DNA of 64,000 nucleotides from Siphonodentalium dalli (taxonomy: Eukaryota > Mollusca > Scaphopoda > Gadilida > Siphonodentaliidae): NCBI GenBank assembly GCA_032622095.1, contig CP136069.1, positions 37,858,194 through 37,922,193 of the forward strand, read 5' to 3'. The translations under genes and the position numbers were made by a program. Numbering within the stretch: the first letter of the stretch is position 1; every line of letters begins with the position of its first letter. Below the pieces are notes generated by a model, which ran no database searches, was not told the origin of the DNA, and was given only the letters and a program-made list of their open reading frames with translations. Positions 36,718-51,345 of the stretch are shown here, in pieces.

Positions 36718-37438
36718 CCATTTCATGACGGGAACTGCGCTGGTGCAGTATCAAAGATGCTGTGCCAGTGCATTCTCTTATATACGCGACTCTCACATAG
36801 GGAGCGGCATCGCATATATAAGAGAATTCACTGGCTGTCAATGTAAATAATATTAGGCCAATGCATTATCTTATACATGTACATGTATAATACGAGGCTC
36901 GGGAGACTCGCATATATGTGACCCGCCATATCAAATCCAGTCGTAAGTCGGGATTTTTGTTACCCTGTGCCAATGCATTCTCTTATATATGCGAGTCGAT
37001 CATAGGTCGCCTCGCATATATAAGAGAATGCATTGGCCTAACAATTTTTTATAATTTTTTTTAAATAAAAGTTTCTTACAATTTTTAGGATATAAAATAA
37101 AAAACATCCATTACCCTGCAGGGAGCCCTACACATATATAGAAGCATATAGAAGAGTGTAGTCTACTCATGTTTGTCTGGGGCTCTGTATGGGTGAAATT
37201 ATAAAATTGTTAAAGAATACAAGAACAAATTATTAATATTGTAAAAAATTGTTAGGCCAATGCATTCTCTTCTATATGCGAGGCGACCTATGGTCGACTC
37301 GCATATATAAGAGAATGCATTGGCACAGGGTAAAATAATCCCGACTTTCGACTGGATTTGATATGTGGGTCACATATAAGAGAATGCATTTGCACAGGGT
37401 TTTCACAAAATTTAAATGAAGCTCCAGTCATGGAAGGG
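36718..37438. mobile_element. piggyBac-like foldback MITE, family A, U6
   Basis: 721 bp; left TTAA at 36714-36717. Confidence 0.75.
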
Positions 37439-37554
37439 TTAAATGTGTTTTAAAACAATGGACAACGAGCATAAATGGATTTTACCCATGCATGGCGATC
37501 TGTTTTATTTTTTGGCTGCCCATCCAAAATTCTGAAGTTGTCGTATCTCTTCTC

Positions 37555-38000
37555 GGTCGCCTCGCATATATAAGAGAATGCATTGGCCTAACAATTTTTT
37601 TACAATTTTAATAATTTGTTCTTGTATTCTTTAACAATTTTATAATTTCACCCACACAGAGCCCCAGACAAACATGAGCAGACGACACTCTTCTATATGC
37701 TGCTATATATGTGTGGGGCTCCCTGCAGGGTAATGGATGTTTTTTATTTTATGTATTTTAAAAAATGATAAAAAATTGTTAGGCCAATGCATTCTCTTAT
37801 ATATGCGAGGCGACCTATGGTCGACTCGCATATATAAGAGAATGCATTGGCACAGGGCATAACTATAACCATCACAATGTGGTCAATGAGCCGGTTCCAA
37901 TGATATCCATATTTGTATGGTGCTATTGAGACAGACCGAAGATATTTTAGGCTGTTGAAGCTTTATTTGGCCGGTTTTGGCCGGTTTGTTGGATAAAGGG
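37555..38000. repeat. Composite foldback C plus family B right half, U6
   Basis: Same fused structure as in U2. Confidence 0.75.
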
Positions 38001-38004
38001 TTAA

Positions 38005-38692
38005 TTAAAACATATCTAAAACTTTCCTACTGATAGTGAAGGTCATCAACTGCCCCGTTCTTGTAAATGAGAGTTGTGAAGCTGTGGGAACATATTGATG
38101 GAAAATCTCCAGAGGATAAAATCCCATTGAATACATGACATAGGGGTTTACACAATTCCAAGGATGAGCATTGTCGTATAATCAGGTTCTGACTCCGTGC
38201 ATTGTTACAGTGTAGACTGTAACTTTTTGCTGGCCTTGAACATGACATTCTCGATTGCTAACATTGGTTTTTCCAGGCACAGGCATGACACGAACGCCGC
38301 TGCATAACAAACAACCATCACGAAATATATACTTGTATCTGGAATTAAGAACAGTAAATTGTAATAGTATACCTCATGTGACTTGCTCTCGTTCTGGTTG
38401 GCTTTAAAATGGACTCTTACTCACTTACAATTGTCTTTCTATTGATAGTAATATACTCAATTCTCACAATCGGATTGACTCCTGAAGATATGGCCAATAT
38501 GAAACTCCCTTGTACGTGCAATATCGGCATATCATTAGACTTATTCATTAAAGCCTCTTGGTGGTTTGAGCTCCAACATGTACCAAATATTATTCGCTTT
38601 TGATTTTTATCCCAGTATCGAAATAGGTCGATACATACTTCAATTACCTTTCTACGGGCATTATATGTCCCAGAAATACGCATCGGAGTCAT
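38005..38692 (-). pseudogene. Gene-like region, U7 (stop and frameshift)
   Basis: TGA at 38182-38184, plus loss of one base near 38320 in the 5-prime part of exon 2, a second break not seen in other copies. Confidence 0.25.
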
Positions 38693-40002
38693 AAAAAGTA
38701 CAAATTTGAACACGGTGTTTGGGTCCAAAAACAAACAACACCCATGTACACGGCATGGAACAGAAAAGAGAATTCAGTGTTGGTATGTTCATGATATGGT
38801 AGAAATAAAGAGCGAATGTTACACTTCTGTGCGAGAAATTGAAAACACCTGGACAATAGCTGTGACCATGGGAAATATTGTTCAGAGCACATGTAGCTGA
38901 TATATCCATATGTGGTGTATTTAACAACCTATCTTATACCCTTTTCCAAATTCCGCAGACAAAATTTCGAAGCTCGAATGGGCCATGTCCGTTTAATTTT
39001 AGTGATCTTACAAGTATTTCCTTAACCTAGATATTACATGTTTTGTTTTAAATCGTGAGGTCCGAACCCATGTATACGTGTACATCTTTGACTACTTTAA
39101 CCACTTAAACCTGATATATCCTTTTTCTTATCAGCACTATACTCTTTACTCTTTACTATATTTTCATGAGAGCAAATCATCACGGGTAGAGGATCGTCAA
39201 TAAGTTGCATAACTTGTACTCCCAATCCCCTGTTGCCATATCACATGTATAATTATATCATACTAGAAGGTGACCCGACTTCGTCCGGGCTTTGACCTTG
39301 AATTGACCATTTTGAAGGTTAAGGTCAGGTGGGGTCAAACACCAACACCGCAAAAATGGTGGAAATCGGCCCAGCGGATACCGGGAAATCGGCCCAGCGG
39401 ATAGCGAGATACCCTATGCATCAAATTTCGTCCGTAAAAATCCGCCAGTTTAACCCGATTTGATTTCCACTCAAGTATATAAACGCGCCTCATATACACA
39501 CGCTCATTAATTATCAAGTTTCAACGTAAAGATAAATTACCATCGGTGCCCGAGATATCGCCAAGACGTCTGAAACAGTCAAATGCATCGGCCGGTTAAG
39601 CGTTAACGTGATCTAACGTTATGACCTCCAACGACGTCATAGGAGTTACGCATTGTTTTTATCCTGATGGAAGATAGTACCACTTCTTCTTGATAATTGA
39701 GACAGATAACTAAAACGGATACATACGCATTATATATCGTTGGAAAGAGGGAACACGAAAGATTCTCACAGTGTCATTATTATGACTGGCATTTTATTAT
39801 TCGCGCTGTTTCGAATCGATTTGTAAGCACCGAACTCAAATGAAAGTCCCGTAACACAGCGTAAAAACAGATTTGACCTCGGCACGTGAAAAGTTGACCT
39901 CGGATCTGAAAATTAATATGCCTATGCCACTTCCCGATCGATAGTATCCTCACATACGAAGTTTCATCGAAATCGGGTCGGCCGTTTTCGAGTTCATCGC
40001 GA

Positions 40003-40026
40003 ACACACACACACACACACACACAC
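40003..40026. repeat. (AC)12 microsatellite, U7
   Basis: 24 bp of AC. Confidence 0.95.
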
Positions 40027-40284
40027 GCAGTCTAACGCCGTGTGTCAATTGGGGTCTTTTGCGTCAAACCTACAACCGGGTTCTACCCTTTCCGCTGTTC
40101 CTACCACCTAGAAAATTCGGAAGTAGACACGGAAGGACAACTGAAGCGTTTTCAGGCAAAAATAAAACCAGTAAGTCAGTCATTTAACTTTGTGTTTTTA
40201 TAATCATAACTGGGCTCAGGTGTGACACATGTGTATGACAAATGGGAAAGTCATATGTAAATAAATGGCATCGCGCTTATGTGC

Positions 40285-40816
40285 ACCGCAGTCCAATTGC
40301 GCTTCAGTTCAGCGCAAAGTCGCCGCACCGCAGTGCAATTGCGCTTGAGCGTGGTGCAATGTAGCCGAACCACAGTGCAATTGCGCTTGAGCGTGGTGCA
40401 ATGTAGCCGAACCGCAGTACAATTGCGCTTGAGTGCAGCGCAATTTTGCCGCACCGCAGTGCAATTGCGCTTGAGTGCAGCGCAATTTCGCACCAACACA
40501 GCGCAATTTCGCTTCAGTGCAGCGCACCACAGTGCAATTGCGCTTGAGCGTGGTGCAATGTAGCCGAACAACAGTGCAATTGCGCTTGAGCGTGGTGCAA
40601 TGTAGCCGAACCACAGTGCAATTGCGCTTGAGCGTGGTGCAATGTAGCCGAACCACAGTGCAATTGCGCTTGAGTGCAGCGCAATTTCGCCGCACCGCAG
40701 TGCATTTGCGATTGAGTGCAGCGCAATATCGCCGCACCACAGCGCAATTGCGCTTCAGTGCAGCGCAATGTCGTCGCACATGAGTGCAATTGCGCTTCAG
40801 TGCAATGCAGCGCAAT
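40285..40816. repeat. 42-bp minisatellite, U7
   Basis: About 532 bp, short-class variants. Confidence 0.9.
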
Positions 40817-42000
40817 CGTGACCACTGTGCAATTTTGTCCATCAGCGCAATAGTCCAAGCGTGTGCATTTGACCGCCGAAACTACGCTGGTACTCGTTCG
40901 TTGGTTACAGTGATCTCGCTGGATCGCGTATGCACAGCGCAATTTTACATAATTTTAGCGCAATTTGACTTGAGCAAAGCGCGATTGCACTTGAGTGCAA
41001 TTGTTCGTAATTAGTTCAGCAGTCAAATGAGTCTGCGTGCATGGTATGTAGGCATTGTGTGAATTATCATACATATAAATAATGATAACCGTTTTCGCAA
41101 AAGATATATGCGAAAATAACACAACGCAAACGTGCCTACTTCACAATCAAATTAACCCAGTTAAATAGCCCAGGGTGTGCCCTTTTCCAACGATGCATAG
41201 CACGATAGCGTGCTTTATGCCGGTCTTTAGTTATGGCGTTTTGTAATAACGAGCCTGCCTTTTAGCTGCATTTAATTTCCCTCCAGATAAATTGCTTAAC
41301 GAATATGCCCCTGTTAGGCTGACGCAGATTCAATAGATTCCCGTCTCGCAAAGAATTGGCCGCGCAGAAATTTCAGCGGCATATCATTTCGCTCGAGATA
41401 ACTGATTGAACCAATCTACCCTAATAAGGCGACGAGCTTCCAGGTTTTGCATCGCGCGAACGCAATTAGCCGGCTGCTTGCTAATCTGATTCAACATAGG
41501 ATCGCAGGGTTTTTATTGAAATGTTTTGTCACGGTTGGCGTCAGCGAGGTAATTCGATTATATGTCCATCTTAACATGGGTCGACATCGCGGGAGCAGTC
41601 AAGATCCGACCTCAACCAAATTTGTTGTCAAGTTGATGTGGGGGGTTTACATGACCTTGACCTTGACCCTAAAATAACCTTGACCTTTGTTGAAAGACAT
41701 CTCACTTAAGGGGCTATTTTGCTAGATATGTGTTGCGATGTACGCGCTTATGTCAATATCCAGAGGCCTCGTATAGCTGTCATTGATAATTTTTACCGTG
41801 ATTACCCCCCCCCCACAATTCGGCACAGACTTTGTAAAAAAATCCAAATTTTCTGCTTACAGGCAGAATATAGTTACTTGCATTCAATGCCATTGATAAT
41901 ATATATGAATCACGAATACTCAATAATAACTTCCAGAGTAATACGATAAGAATAACCATAAACAAAATTATTTGGAACGCTTTCTAGTAATCGGCGTTAA

Positions 42001-42721
42001 CCATTTCATGACGGGAACTGCGCTGGTGCAGTATCAAAGATGCTGTGCCAGTGCATTCTCTTATATACGCGACTCTCACATAGGGAGCGGCATCGCATAT
42101 ATAAGAGAATTCACTGGCTGTCAATGTAAATAATATTAGGCCAATGCATTATCTTATACATGTACATGTATAATACGAGGCTCGGGAGACTCGCATATAT
42201 GTGACCCGCCATATCAAATCCAGTCGTAAGTCGGGATTTTTGTTACCCTGTGCCAATGCATTCTCTTATATATGCGAGTCGATCATAGGTCGCCTCGCAT
42301 ATATAAGAGAATGCATTGGCCTAACAATTTTTTATAATTTTTTTTAAATAAAAGTTTCTTACAATTTTTAGGATATAAAATAAAAAACATCCATTACCCT
42401 GCAGGGAGCCCTACACATATATAGAAGCATATAGAAGAGTGTAGTCTACTCATGTTTGTCTGGGGCTCTGTATGGGTGAAATTATAAAATTGTTAAAGAA
42501 TACAAGAACAAATTATTAATATTGTAAAAAATTGTTAGGCCAATGCATTCTCTTCTATATGCGAGGCGACCTATGGTCGACTCGCATATATAAGAGAATG
42601 CATTGGCACAGGGTAAAATAATCCCGACTTTCGACTGGATTTGATATGTGGGTCACATATAAGAGAATGCATTTGCACAGGGTTTTCACAAAATTTAAAT
42701 GAAGCTCCAGTCATGGAAGGG
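42001..42721. mobile_element. piggyBac-like foldback MITE, family A, U7
   Basis: 721 bp; TTAA at 41997-42000 and 42722-42725. Confidence 0.75.
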
Positions 42722-42837
42722 TTAAATGTGTTTTAAAACAATGGACAACGAGCATAAATGGATTTTACCCATGCATGGCGATCTGTTTTATTTTTTGGCT
42801 GCCCATCCAAAATTCTGAAGTTGTCGTATCTCTTCTC

Positions 42838-43283
42838 GGTCGCCTCGCATATATAAGAGAATGCATTGGCCTAACAATTTTTTTACAATTTTAATAATTT
42901 GTTCTTGTATTCTTTAACAATTTTATAATTTCACCCACACAGAGCCCCAGACAAACATGAGCAGACGACACTCTTCTATATGCTGCTATATATGTGTGGG
43001 GCTCCCTGCAGGGTAATGGATGTTTTTTATTTTATGTATTTTAAAAAATGATAAAAAATTGTTAGGCCAATGCATTCTCTTATATATGCGAGGCGACCTA
43101 TGGTCGACTCGCATATATAAGAGAATGCATTGGCACAGGGCATAACTATAACCATCACAATGTGGTCAATGAGCCGGTTCCAATGATATCCATATTTGTA
43201 TGGTGCTATTGAGACAGACCGAAGATATTTTAGGCTGTTGAAGCTTTATTTGGCCGGTTTTGGCCGGTTTGTTGGATAAAGGG
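42838..43283. repeat. Composite foldback C plus family B right half, U7
   Basis: Same fused structure as in U2. Confidence 0.75.
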
Positions 43284-43287
43284 TTAA

Positions 43288-43976
43288 TTAAAACATATCT
43301 AAAACTTTCCTACTGATAGTGAAGGTCATCAACTGCCCCGTTCTTGTAAATGAGAGTTGTGAAGCTGTGGGAACATATTGATGGAAAATCTCCAGAGGAT
43401 AAAATCCCATTGAATACATGACATAGGGGTTTACACAATTCCAAGGATGAGCATTGTCGTATAATCAGGTTCTGACTCCGTGCATTGTTACAGTGTAGAC
43501 TGTAACTTTTTGCTGGCCTTGAACATGACATTCTCGATTGCTAACATTGGTTTTTCCAGGCACAGGCATGACACGAACGCCGCTGCATAACAAACAACCA
43601 TCATCGAAATATATACTTGTATCTGGAATTAAGAACAGTAAATTGTAATAGTATACCTCATGTGACTTGCTCTCGTTCTGGTTGGCTTTAAAATGGACTC
43701 TTACTCACTTACAATTGTCTTTCTATTGATAGTAATATACTCAATTCTCACAATCGGATTGACTCCTGAAGATATGGCCAATATGAAACTCCCTTGTACG
43801 TGCAATATCGGCATATCATTAGACTTATTCATTAAAGCCTCTTGGTGGTTTGAGCTCCAACATGTACCAAATATTATTCGCTTTTGATTTTTATCCCAGT
43901 ATCGAAATAGGTCGATACATACTTCAATTACCTTTCTACGGGCATTATATGTCCCAGAAATACGCATCGGAGTCAT
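43288..43976 (-). pseudogene. Gene-like region, U8 (stop in exon 2)
   Basis: TGA at 43465-43467. Confidence 0.25.
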
Positions 43977-45285
43977 AAAAAGTACAAATTTGAACACGGT
44001 GTTTGGGTCCAAAAACAAACAACACCCATGTACACGGCATGGAACAGAAAAGAGAATTCAGTGTTGGTATGTTCATGATATGGTAGAAATAAAGAGCGAA
44101 TGTTACACTTCTGTGCGAGAAATTGAAAACACCTGGACAATAGCTGTGACCATGGGAAATATTGTTCAGAGCACATGTAGCTGATATATCCATATGTGGT
44201 GTATTTAACAACCTATCTTATACCCTTTTCCAAATTCCGCAGACAAAATTTCGAAGCTCGAATGGGCCATGTCCGTTTAATTTTAGTGATCTTACAAGTA
44301 TTTCCTTAACCTAGATATTACATGTTTTGTTTTAAATCGTGAGGTCCGAACCCATGTATACGTGTACATCTTTGACTACTTTAACCACTTAAACCTGATA
44401 TATCCTTTTTCTTATCAGCACTATACTCTTTACTCTTTACTATATTTTCATGAGAGCAAATCATCACGGGTAGAGGATCGTCAATAAGTTGCATAACTTG
44501 TACTCCCAATCCCCTGTTGCCATATCACATGTATAATTATATCATACTAGAAGGTGACCCGACTTCGTCCGGGCTTTGACCTTGAATTGACCATTTTGAA
44601 GGTTAAGGTCAGGTGGGGTCAAACACCAACACCGCAAAAATGGTGGAAATCGGCCCAGCGGATACCGGGAAATCGGCCCAGCGGATAGCGAGATACCCTA
44701 TGCATCAAATTTCGTCCGTAAAAATCCGCCAGTTTAACCCGATTTGATTTCCACTCAAGTATATAAACGCGCCTCATATACACACGCTCATTAATTATCA
44801 AGTTTCAACGTAAAGATAAATTACCATCGGTGCCCGAGATATCGCCAAGACGTCTGAAACAGTCAAATGCATCGGCCGGTTAAGCGTTAACGTGATCTAA
44901 CGTTATGACCTCCAACGACGTCATAGGAGTTACGCATTGTTTTTATCCTGATGGAAGATAGTACCACTTCTTCTTGATAATTGAGACAGATAACTAAAAC
45001 GGATACATACGCATTATATATCGTTGGAAAGAGGGAACACGAAAGATTCTCACAGTGTCATTATTATGACTGGCATTTTATTATTCGCGCTGTTTCGAAT
45101 CGATTTGTAAGCACCGAACTCAAATGAAAGTCCCGTAACACAGCGTAAAAACAGATTTGACCTCGGCACGTGAAAAGTTGACCTCGGATCTGAAAATTAA
45201 TATGCCTATGCCACTTCCCGATCGATAGTATCCTCACATACGAAGTTTCATCGAAATCGGGTCGGCCGTTTTCGAGTTCATCGCG

Positions 45286-45286
<1 letters not shown>

Positions 45287-45332
<46 letters not shown>
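45287..45332. repeat. (AC)23 microsatellite, U8
   Basis: 46 bp of AC, about twice the length seen in U2-U7. Confidence 0.95.
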
Positions 45333-45335
<3 letters not shown>

Positions 45336-45582
45336 GTCTAACGCCGTGTGTCAATTGGGGTCTTTTGCGTCAAACCTACAACCGGGTTCTACCCTTTCCG
45401 CTGTTCCTACCACCTAGAAAATTCGGAAGTAGACACGGAAGGACAACTGAAGCGTTTTCAGGCAAAAATAAAACCAGTAAGTCAGTCATTTAACTTTGTG
45501 TTTTTATAATCATAACTGGGCTCAGGTGTGACACATGTGTATGACAAATGGGAAAGTCATAAATGGCATCGCGCTTATGTGC

Positions 45583-46114
45583 ACCGCAGTGCAATTGCGC
45601 TTCAGTTCAGCGCAAAGTCGCCGCACCGCAGTGCAATTGCGCTTGAGCGTGGTGCAATGTAGCCGAACCACAGTGCAATTGCGCTTGAGCGTGGTGCAAT
45701 GTAGCCGAACCGCAGTACAATTGCGCTTGAGTGCAGCGCAATTTTGCCGCACCGCAGTGCAATTGCGCTTGAGTGCAGCGCAATTTCGCACCAACACAGC
45801 GCAATTTCGCTTCAGTGCAGCGCACCACAGTGCAATTGCGCTTGAGCGTGGTGCAATGTAGCCGAACAACAGTGCAATTGCGCTTGAGCGTGGTGCAATG
45901 TAGCCGAACCACAGTGCAATTGCGCTTGAGCGTGGTGCAATGTAGCCGAACCACAGTGCAATTGCGCTTGATTGCAGCGCAATTTCGCCGCACCGCAGTG
46001 CATTTGCGCTTGAGTGCAGCGCAATATCGCCGCACCACAGCGCAATTGCGCTTCAGTGCAGCGCAATGTCGTCGCACCTCAGTGCAATTGCGCTTCAGTG
46101 CAATGCAGCGCAAT
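45583..46114. repeat. 42-bp minisatellite, U8
   Basis: About 532 bp, long-class variants. It also has CTTGATTGCAG near 45967, shared with U1, U9 and U10. Confidence 0.9.
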
Positions 46115-47087
46115 CGTGACCACTGTGCAATTTTGTCCCTCAGCGCAATAGTCCAAGCGTGTGCATTTGACCGCCGAAACTACGCTGGTACTCGTTCGTT
46201 GGTTACAGTGATCTCGCTGTATCGCGTATGCACAGCGCAATTTTGCATAATTTTAGCGCAATTTGACTTGAGCAAAGCGCGATTGCACTTGAGTGCAATT
46301 GTTCGTAATTAGTTCAGCAGTCAAATGAGTCTGCGTGCATGGTATGTAGGCATTGTGTGAATTATCATACATATAAATAATGATAACCGTTTTCGCAAAA
46401 GATATATGCGAAAATAACACAACGCAAACGTGCCTACTTCACAATCAAATTAACCCAGTTAAATAGCCCAGGGTGTGCCCTTTTCCAACGATGCATAGCA
46501 CGATAGCGTGCTTTATGCCGGTCTTTAGTTATGGCGTTTTGTAATAACGAGCCTGCCTTTTAGCTGCATTTAATTTCCCTCCAGATAAATTGCTTAACGA
46601 ATATGCCCCTGTTAGGCTGACGCAGATTCAATAGATTCCCGTCTCGCAAAGAATTGGCCGCGCAGAAATTTCAGCGGCATATCATTTCGCTCGAGATAAC
46701 TGATTGAACCAATCTACCCTAATAAGGCGACGAGCTTCCAGGTTTTGCATCGCGCGAACGCAATTAGCCGGCTGCTTGCTAATCTGATTCAACATAGGAT
46801 CGCAGGGTTTTTATTGAAATGTTTTGTCACGGTTGGCGTCAGCGAGGTAATTCGATTATATGTCCATCTTAACATGGGTCGACATCGCGGGAGCAGTCAA
46901 GATCCGACCTCAACCAAATTTGTTGTCAAGTTGATGTGGGGGGTTTACATGACCTTGACCTTGACCCTAAAATAACCTTGACCTTTGTTGAAAGACATCT
47001 CACTTAAGGGGCTATTTTGCTAGATATGTGTTGCGATGTACGCGCTTATGTCAATATCCAGAGGCCTCGTATAGCTGTCATTGATAA

Positions 47088-48652
47088 ATATACCGGTATC
47101 AAGGAGGCTCCTACAATACTTTAGTCTGTATCTGACGAACAGACACATGGGACTACGATATAAACTTAAACTAGACCTCCATAGAGAATAACATAGGAGT
47201 TGAGTGAAATTGTGGGTAAAATCGCGATTTGGAGATGCGCATGTTAACGGAGCTGTTTATTGAATACAATGTGTTCTGTCCGTGTCATACATACCCGACC
47301 CGGTGAACTATACAACGTACGCCGAAACCTGCCATATTCTACATATGAAAGTTTTGTTTCTATTGGCACAATTAGGATCTCGGATACACAATAGTTGATA
47401 GGATCACACACCAAAAATGTTAAAAACCAGACGAGTTATCCAAACGGGCTCAACTGGACTTTTCGTTTTCTATCTATAATTTGAGCTCTCGCGAACCCGT
47501 TTGTACGCTGTTTACAATCGGGCTCGCGGGACAAACGGGCTCGAGCCCGATTAGAAGGTTTAAAGTCTGGAATGTAAGCCCCATTGTAGGCGATTGTTAA
47601 CTCACACGCACACACACACCACACACACACAGACAGATCTTCCAAAATATATAATAGATATTGTACCTTAAGCTATATATTCATGGCACAATAAACTACT
47701 ATCTATACTTGTATGCCAAAAATAAGTTCCTCGAGAACCACTATTTTGGCATAGTCAACTCCAAGACATGCGCTATTTATTAACTAGTCACACACTAACG
47801 GGCGGGGAGTCCACGTGTATAGATTACTAAGCTTTTGTGATATCATGTATACTGTATATTTCAATACCTTGAAACAATTAATTATTATCCAGTGAAAATG
47901 TTATGCCCTTCAAGTTGATGCGATTATTTTAAGCACGTATATATGCGTAACTGCTTGTACACATTGTACCAATCATGCATGACATAACTTATTCTCGGGA
48001 GAGAGATGTTCTTTGTGATACGAATGGACGTCGGACCGTAGTCGGTATATATTCAACATGAGAGATTTGAATATGATTGTTGTATTAAAGTCCGATTTGA
48101 CATCATAAACTACCATCGGTGCGTTTTCTGTACCAGAAAATAATCATGAATCCGTTAATAAGAGGTTTCTAGTGGCCACAGATGGAAGCTTAAACAGGTT
48201 TTGGATATTTGTCAGCCTAGCAAAAAAATCAAATGACAGTCTGTGATAAAGAGCGTCCACGATTTCCTTTCACATAAACAGTAGAGGGTTAAAAGCGTTC
48301 TAAATAACATGATCGTATGTGCTCGTTTTCAGCGTGAACCGGCTGGTTGATTTTGTGGATTTTCCGATTCCTGTGCAATACAAATAATGGTGACTGCAAG
48401 TCTTTCTCTTTTGCCAGCTAATCTACAAATTACGTCAGGAAATATTTTTTACAAATCTGGTGTCAATCTATATGGATTCTCATTTTGTTTACCGAAATAA
48501 AGATGGTGGTATCTCTCCCCTGAATCCGTTGTAGCAACAAAAATATAAATGTTCCTAATAAACCCATGGAACTGGAACTGGAACTGGAGCGCGTGACCAA
48601 AATTCGGAGAACCAACAACTTGTTTAACCGGAAACGATGGGCGCCCTTGTAA
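47088..48652. repeat. 1,565-bp long-class segment, U8
   Basis: Same borders and length as in U1. Confidence 0.85.
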
Positions 48653-48735
48653 TTTTTACCGTGATTACCCCCCCCCCCCACAATTCGGCACAGACTTTGT
48701 AAAAAATTCCAAATTTTCTGCTTACAGGCAGAATA

Positions 48736-49239
48736 CACTCTTAGAACAAATGTGTATAAATACTACACAAAATGTGTTACATTTGATCTTAAACAAAATT
48801 GTATAGAAATGACACATGACATATGATTATTAAATATGTCGGTGGAATATCATCAACGTTGAATATTATTGAATATGTGAGTGTATCATAGTTATTAGAT
48901 GAAATGTGTTCTATTGGAGAAACACAGAACAAACAATTGGCAGCAGCTTTAAATTTTGTTATACACTATGTTTGTGCAAAAACTGAACAACACATAATTG
49001 TGTAGCACAAAGTTTTAAAGCAGCTGCCAATCTTTTATTATGGCAGCTTTTACGAGGTTTATGTCTCAAATAGAAAATATCTCATATATTAAATATAATA
49101 TACTCACATATTCACTCATATTCAATGTTGAGAAAATTCCACCGACACATTTATGTCATGTGTCATTTCTACACAATTTTGTTTAAGATCAAATGTAACA
49201 CATATTGTGTAGTATTTATACACATTTGTTCTAAGAGTG
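48736..49239. mobile_element. 504-bp TIR element, U8
   Basis: Complete, TA on both sides. The right arm has CATTTCTACAC where U1 and U3 have CATTCCTACAC. Confidence 0.85.
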
Positions 49240-49370
49240 TAAGTTACTTGCATTCAATGCCATTGATAATATATATGAATCACGAATACTCAATAATAAC
49301 TTCCAGAGTAATACGATAAGAATAACCATAAACAAAATTATTGGGAACGCTTTCTAGTAATCGGCGTTAA

Positions 49371-50090
49371 CCATTTCATGACGGGAACTGCGCTGGTGCA
49401 GTATCAAAGATGCTGTGCCAGTGCATTCTCTTATATACGCGACTCTCACATAGGGAGCGGCATCGCATATATAAGAGAATTCACTGGCTGTCAATGTAAA
49501 TAATATTAGGCCAATGCATTATCTTATACATGTACATGTATATACGAGGCTCGGGAGACTCGCATATATGTGACCCGCCATATCAAATCCAGTCGTAAGT
49601 CGGGATTTTTTTTACCTTGTGCCAATGCATTCTCTTATATATGCGAGTCGACCATAGGTCGACTCGCATATATAAGAGAATGCATTGGCCTAACAATTTT
49701 TTATAATTTTTTTTAAATAAATGTTTCTTACAATTTTTAGGATATAAAATAAAAAACATCCATTACCCTGCAGGGAGCCCTACACATATATAGAAGCATA
49801 TAGAAGAGTGTAGTCTACTCATGTTTGTCTGGGGCTCTGTATGGGTGAAATTATAAAATTGTTAAAGAATACAAGAACAAATTATTAATATTGTAAAAAA
49901 TTGTTAGGCCAATGCATTCTCTTCTATATGCGAGGCGACCTATGGTCGACTCGCATATATAAGAGAATGCATTGGCACAGGGTAAAATAATCCCGACTTT
50001 CGACTGGATTTGATATGTGGGTCACATATAAGAGAATGCATTTGCACAGGGTTTTCACAAAATTTAAATGAAGCTCCAGTCATGGAAGGG
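49371..50090. mobile_element. piggyBac-like foldback MITE, family A, U8 (720 bp)
   Basis: TTAA at 49367-49370 and 50091-50094. Its first hairpin is the most symmetric (GAGTCGACCATAGGTCGACTC centre near 49645-49665), apart from one central base group. Confidence 0.75.
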
Positions 50091-50206
50091 TTAAATGTGT
50101 TTTAAAACAATGGACAACGAGCATAAATGGATTTTACCCATGCATGGCGATCTGTTTTATTTTTTGGCTGCCCATCCAAAATTCTGAAGTTGTCGTATCT
50201 CTTCTC

Positions 50207-50652
50207 GGTCGCCTCGCATATATAAGAGAATGCATTGGCCTAACAATTTTTTTACAATTTTAATAATTTGTTCTTGTATTCTTTAACAATTTTATAATTT
50301 CACCCACACAGAGCCCCAGACAAACAAGAGCAGACGACACTCTTCTATATGCTGCTATATATGTGTGGGGCTCCCTGCAGGGTAATGGATGTTTTTTATT
50401 TTATGTATTTTAAAAAATGATAAAAAATTGTTAGGCCAATGCATTCTCTTATATATGCGAGGCGACCTATGGTCGACTCGCATATATAAGAGAATGCATT
50501 GGCACAGGGCATAACTATAACCATCACAATGTGGTCAATGAGCCGGTTCCAATGATATCCATATTTGTATGGTGCTATTGAGACAGACCGAAGATATTTT
50601 AGGCTGTTGAAGCTTTATTTGGCCGGTTTTGGCCGGTTTGTTGGATAAAGGG
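50207..50652. repeat. Composite foldback C plus family B right half, U8
   Basis: Same fused structure as in S units; TTAA at 50653-50656. Confidence 0.75.
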
Positions 50653-50656
50653 TTAA

Positions 50657-51345
50657 TTAAAACATATCTAAAACTTTCCTACTGATAGTGAAGGTCATCA
50701 ACTGCCCCGTTCTTGTAAATGAGAGTTGTGAAGCTGTGGGAACATATTGATGGAAAATCTCCAGAGGATAAAATCCTATTGAATACATGACATAGGGGTT
50801 TACACAATTCCAAGGATGAGCATTGTCGTATAATCACGTTCTCACTCCATGCATTGTTACAGTGTGGACTGTAACTTTTTGCTGGCCTTGAACATGACAT
50901 TCTCGATTGCTAACATTGGTTTTTCCAGGCACAGGCATGACACGAACGCCGCTGCATAACAAACAACCATCATCGAAATATATACTTGTATCTGGAATTA
51001 AGAACAGTAAATTGTAATAGTATACCTCATGTGACTTGCTCTCGTTCTGGTTGGCTTTAAAATGGACTCATACTCACTTACAATTGTCTTTCTATTGATA
51101 GTAATATACTCAATTCTCACAATCGGATTGACTCCTGAATATATGACCAATATGAAACTCCCTTGTACGTGCAATATCGGCATATCATTAGACTTATTCA
51201 TTAAAGCCTCTTGGTGGTTTGAGCTCCAACATGTACCAAATATTATTCGCTTTTGATTTTTATCCCAGTATCGAAATAGGTCGATACATACTTCAATTAC
51301 CTTTCTACGGGCATTATATGTCCCAGAAATACGCATCGGAGTCAT
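50657..51345 (-). pseudogene. Gene-like region, U9 (stop in exon 2)
   Basis: TGA at 50834-50836. Private substitutions in exon 2 (ACGTTCTCACTCC near 50837). Confidence 0.25.

Larger units (their letters stand above)
32726..38008. repeat. Macrosatellite unit U6 (class S, 5,283 bp)
   Basis: Near-identical to U5, suggesting a recent duplication or conversion. Confidence 0.9.
38009..43291. repeat. Macrosatellite unit U7 (class S, 5,283 bp)
   Basis: First unit with the right-hand variants upstream of the minisatellite (CCATATGTGG near 38910, ACACCGCAAAA near 39346) that continue through U10, while its minisatellite and downstream part remain short-class. Confidence 0.9.
43292..50660. repeat. Macrosatellite unit U8 (class L, 7,369 bp)
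   Basis: Has the 1,565-bp segment and the 504-bp element but no block X. An 8-bp loss before the minisatellite (near 45560) is shared by U8-U10. Confidence 0.9.
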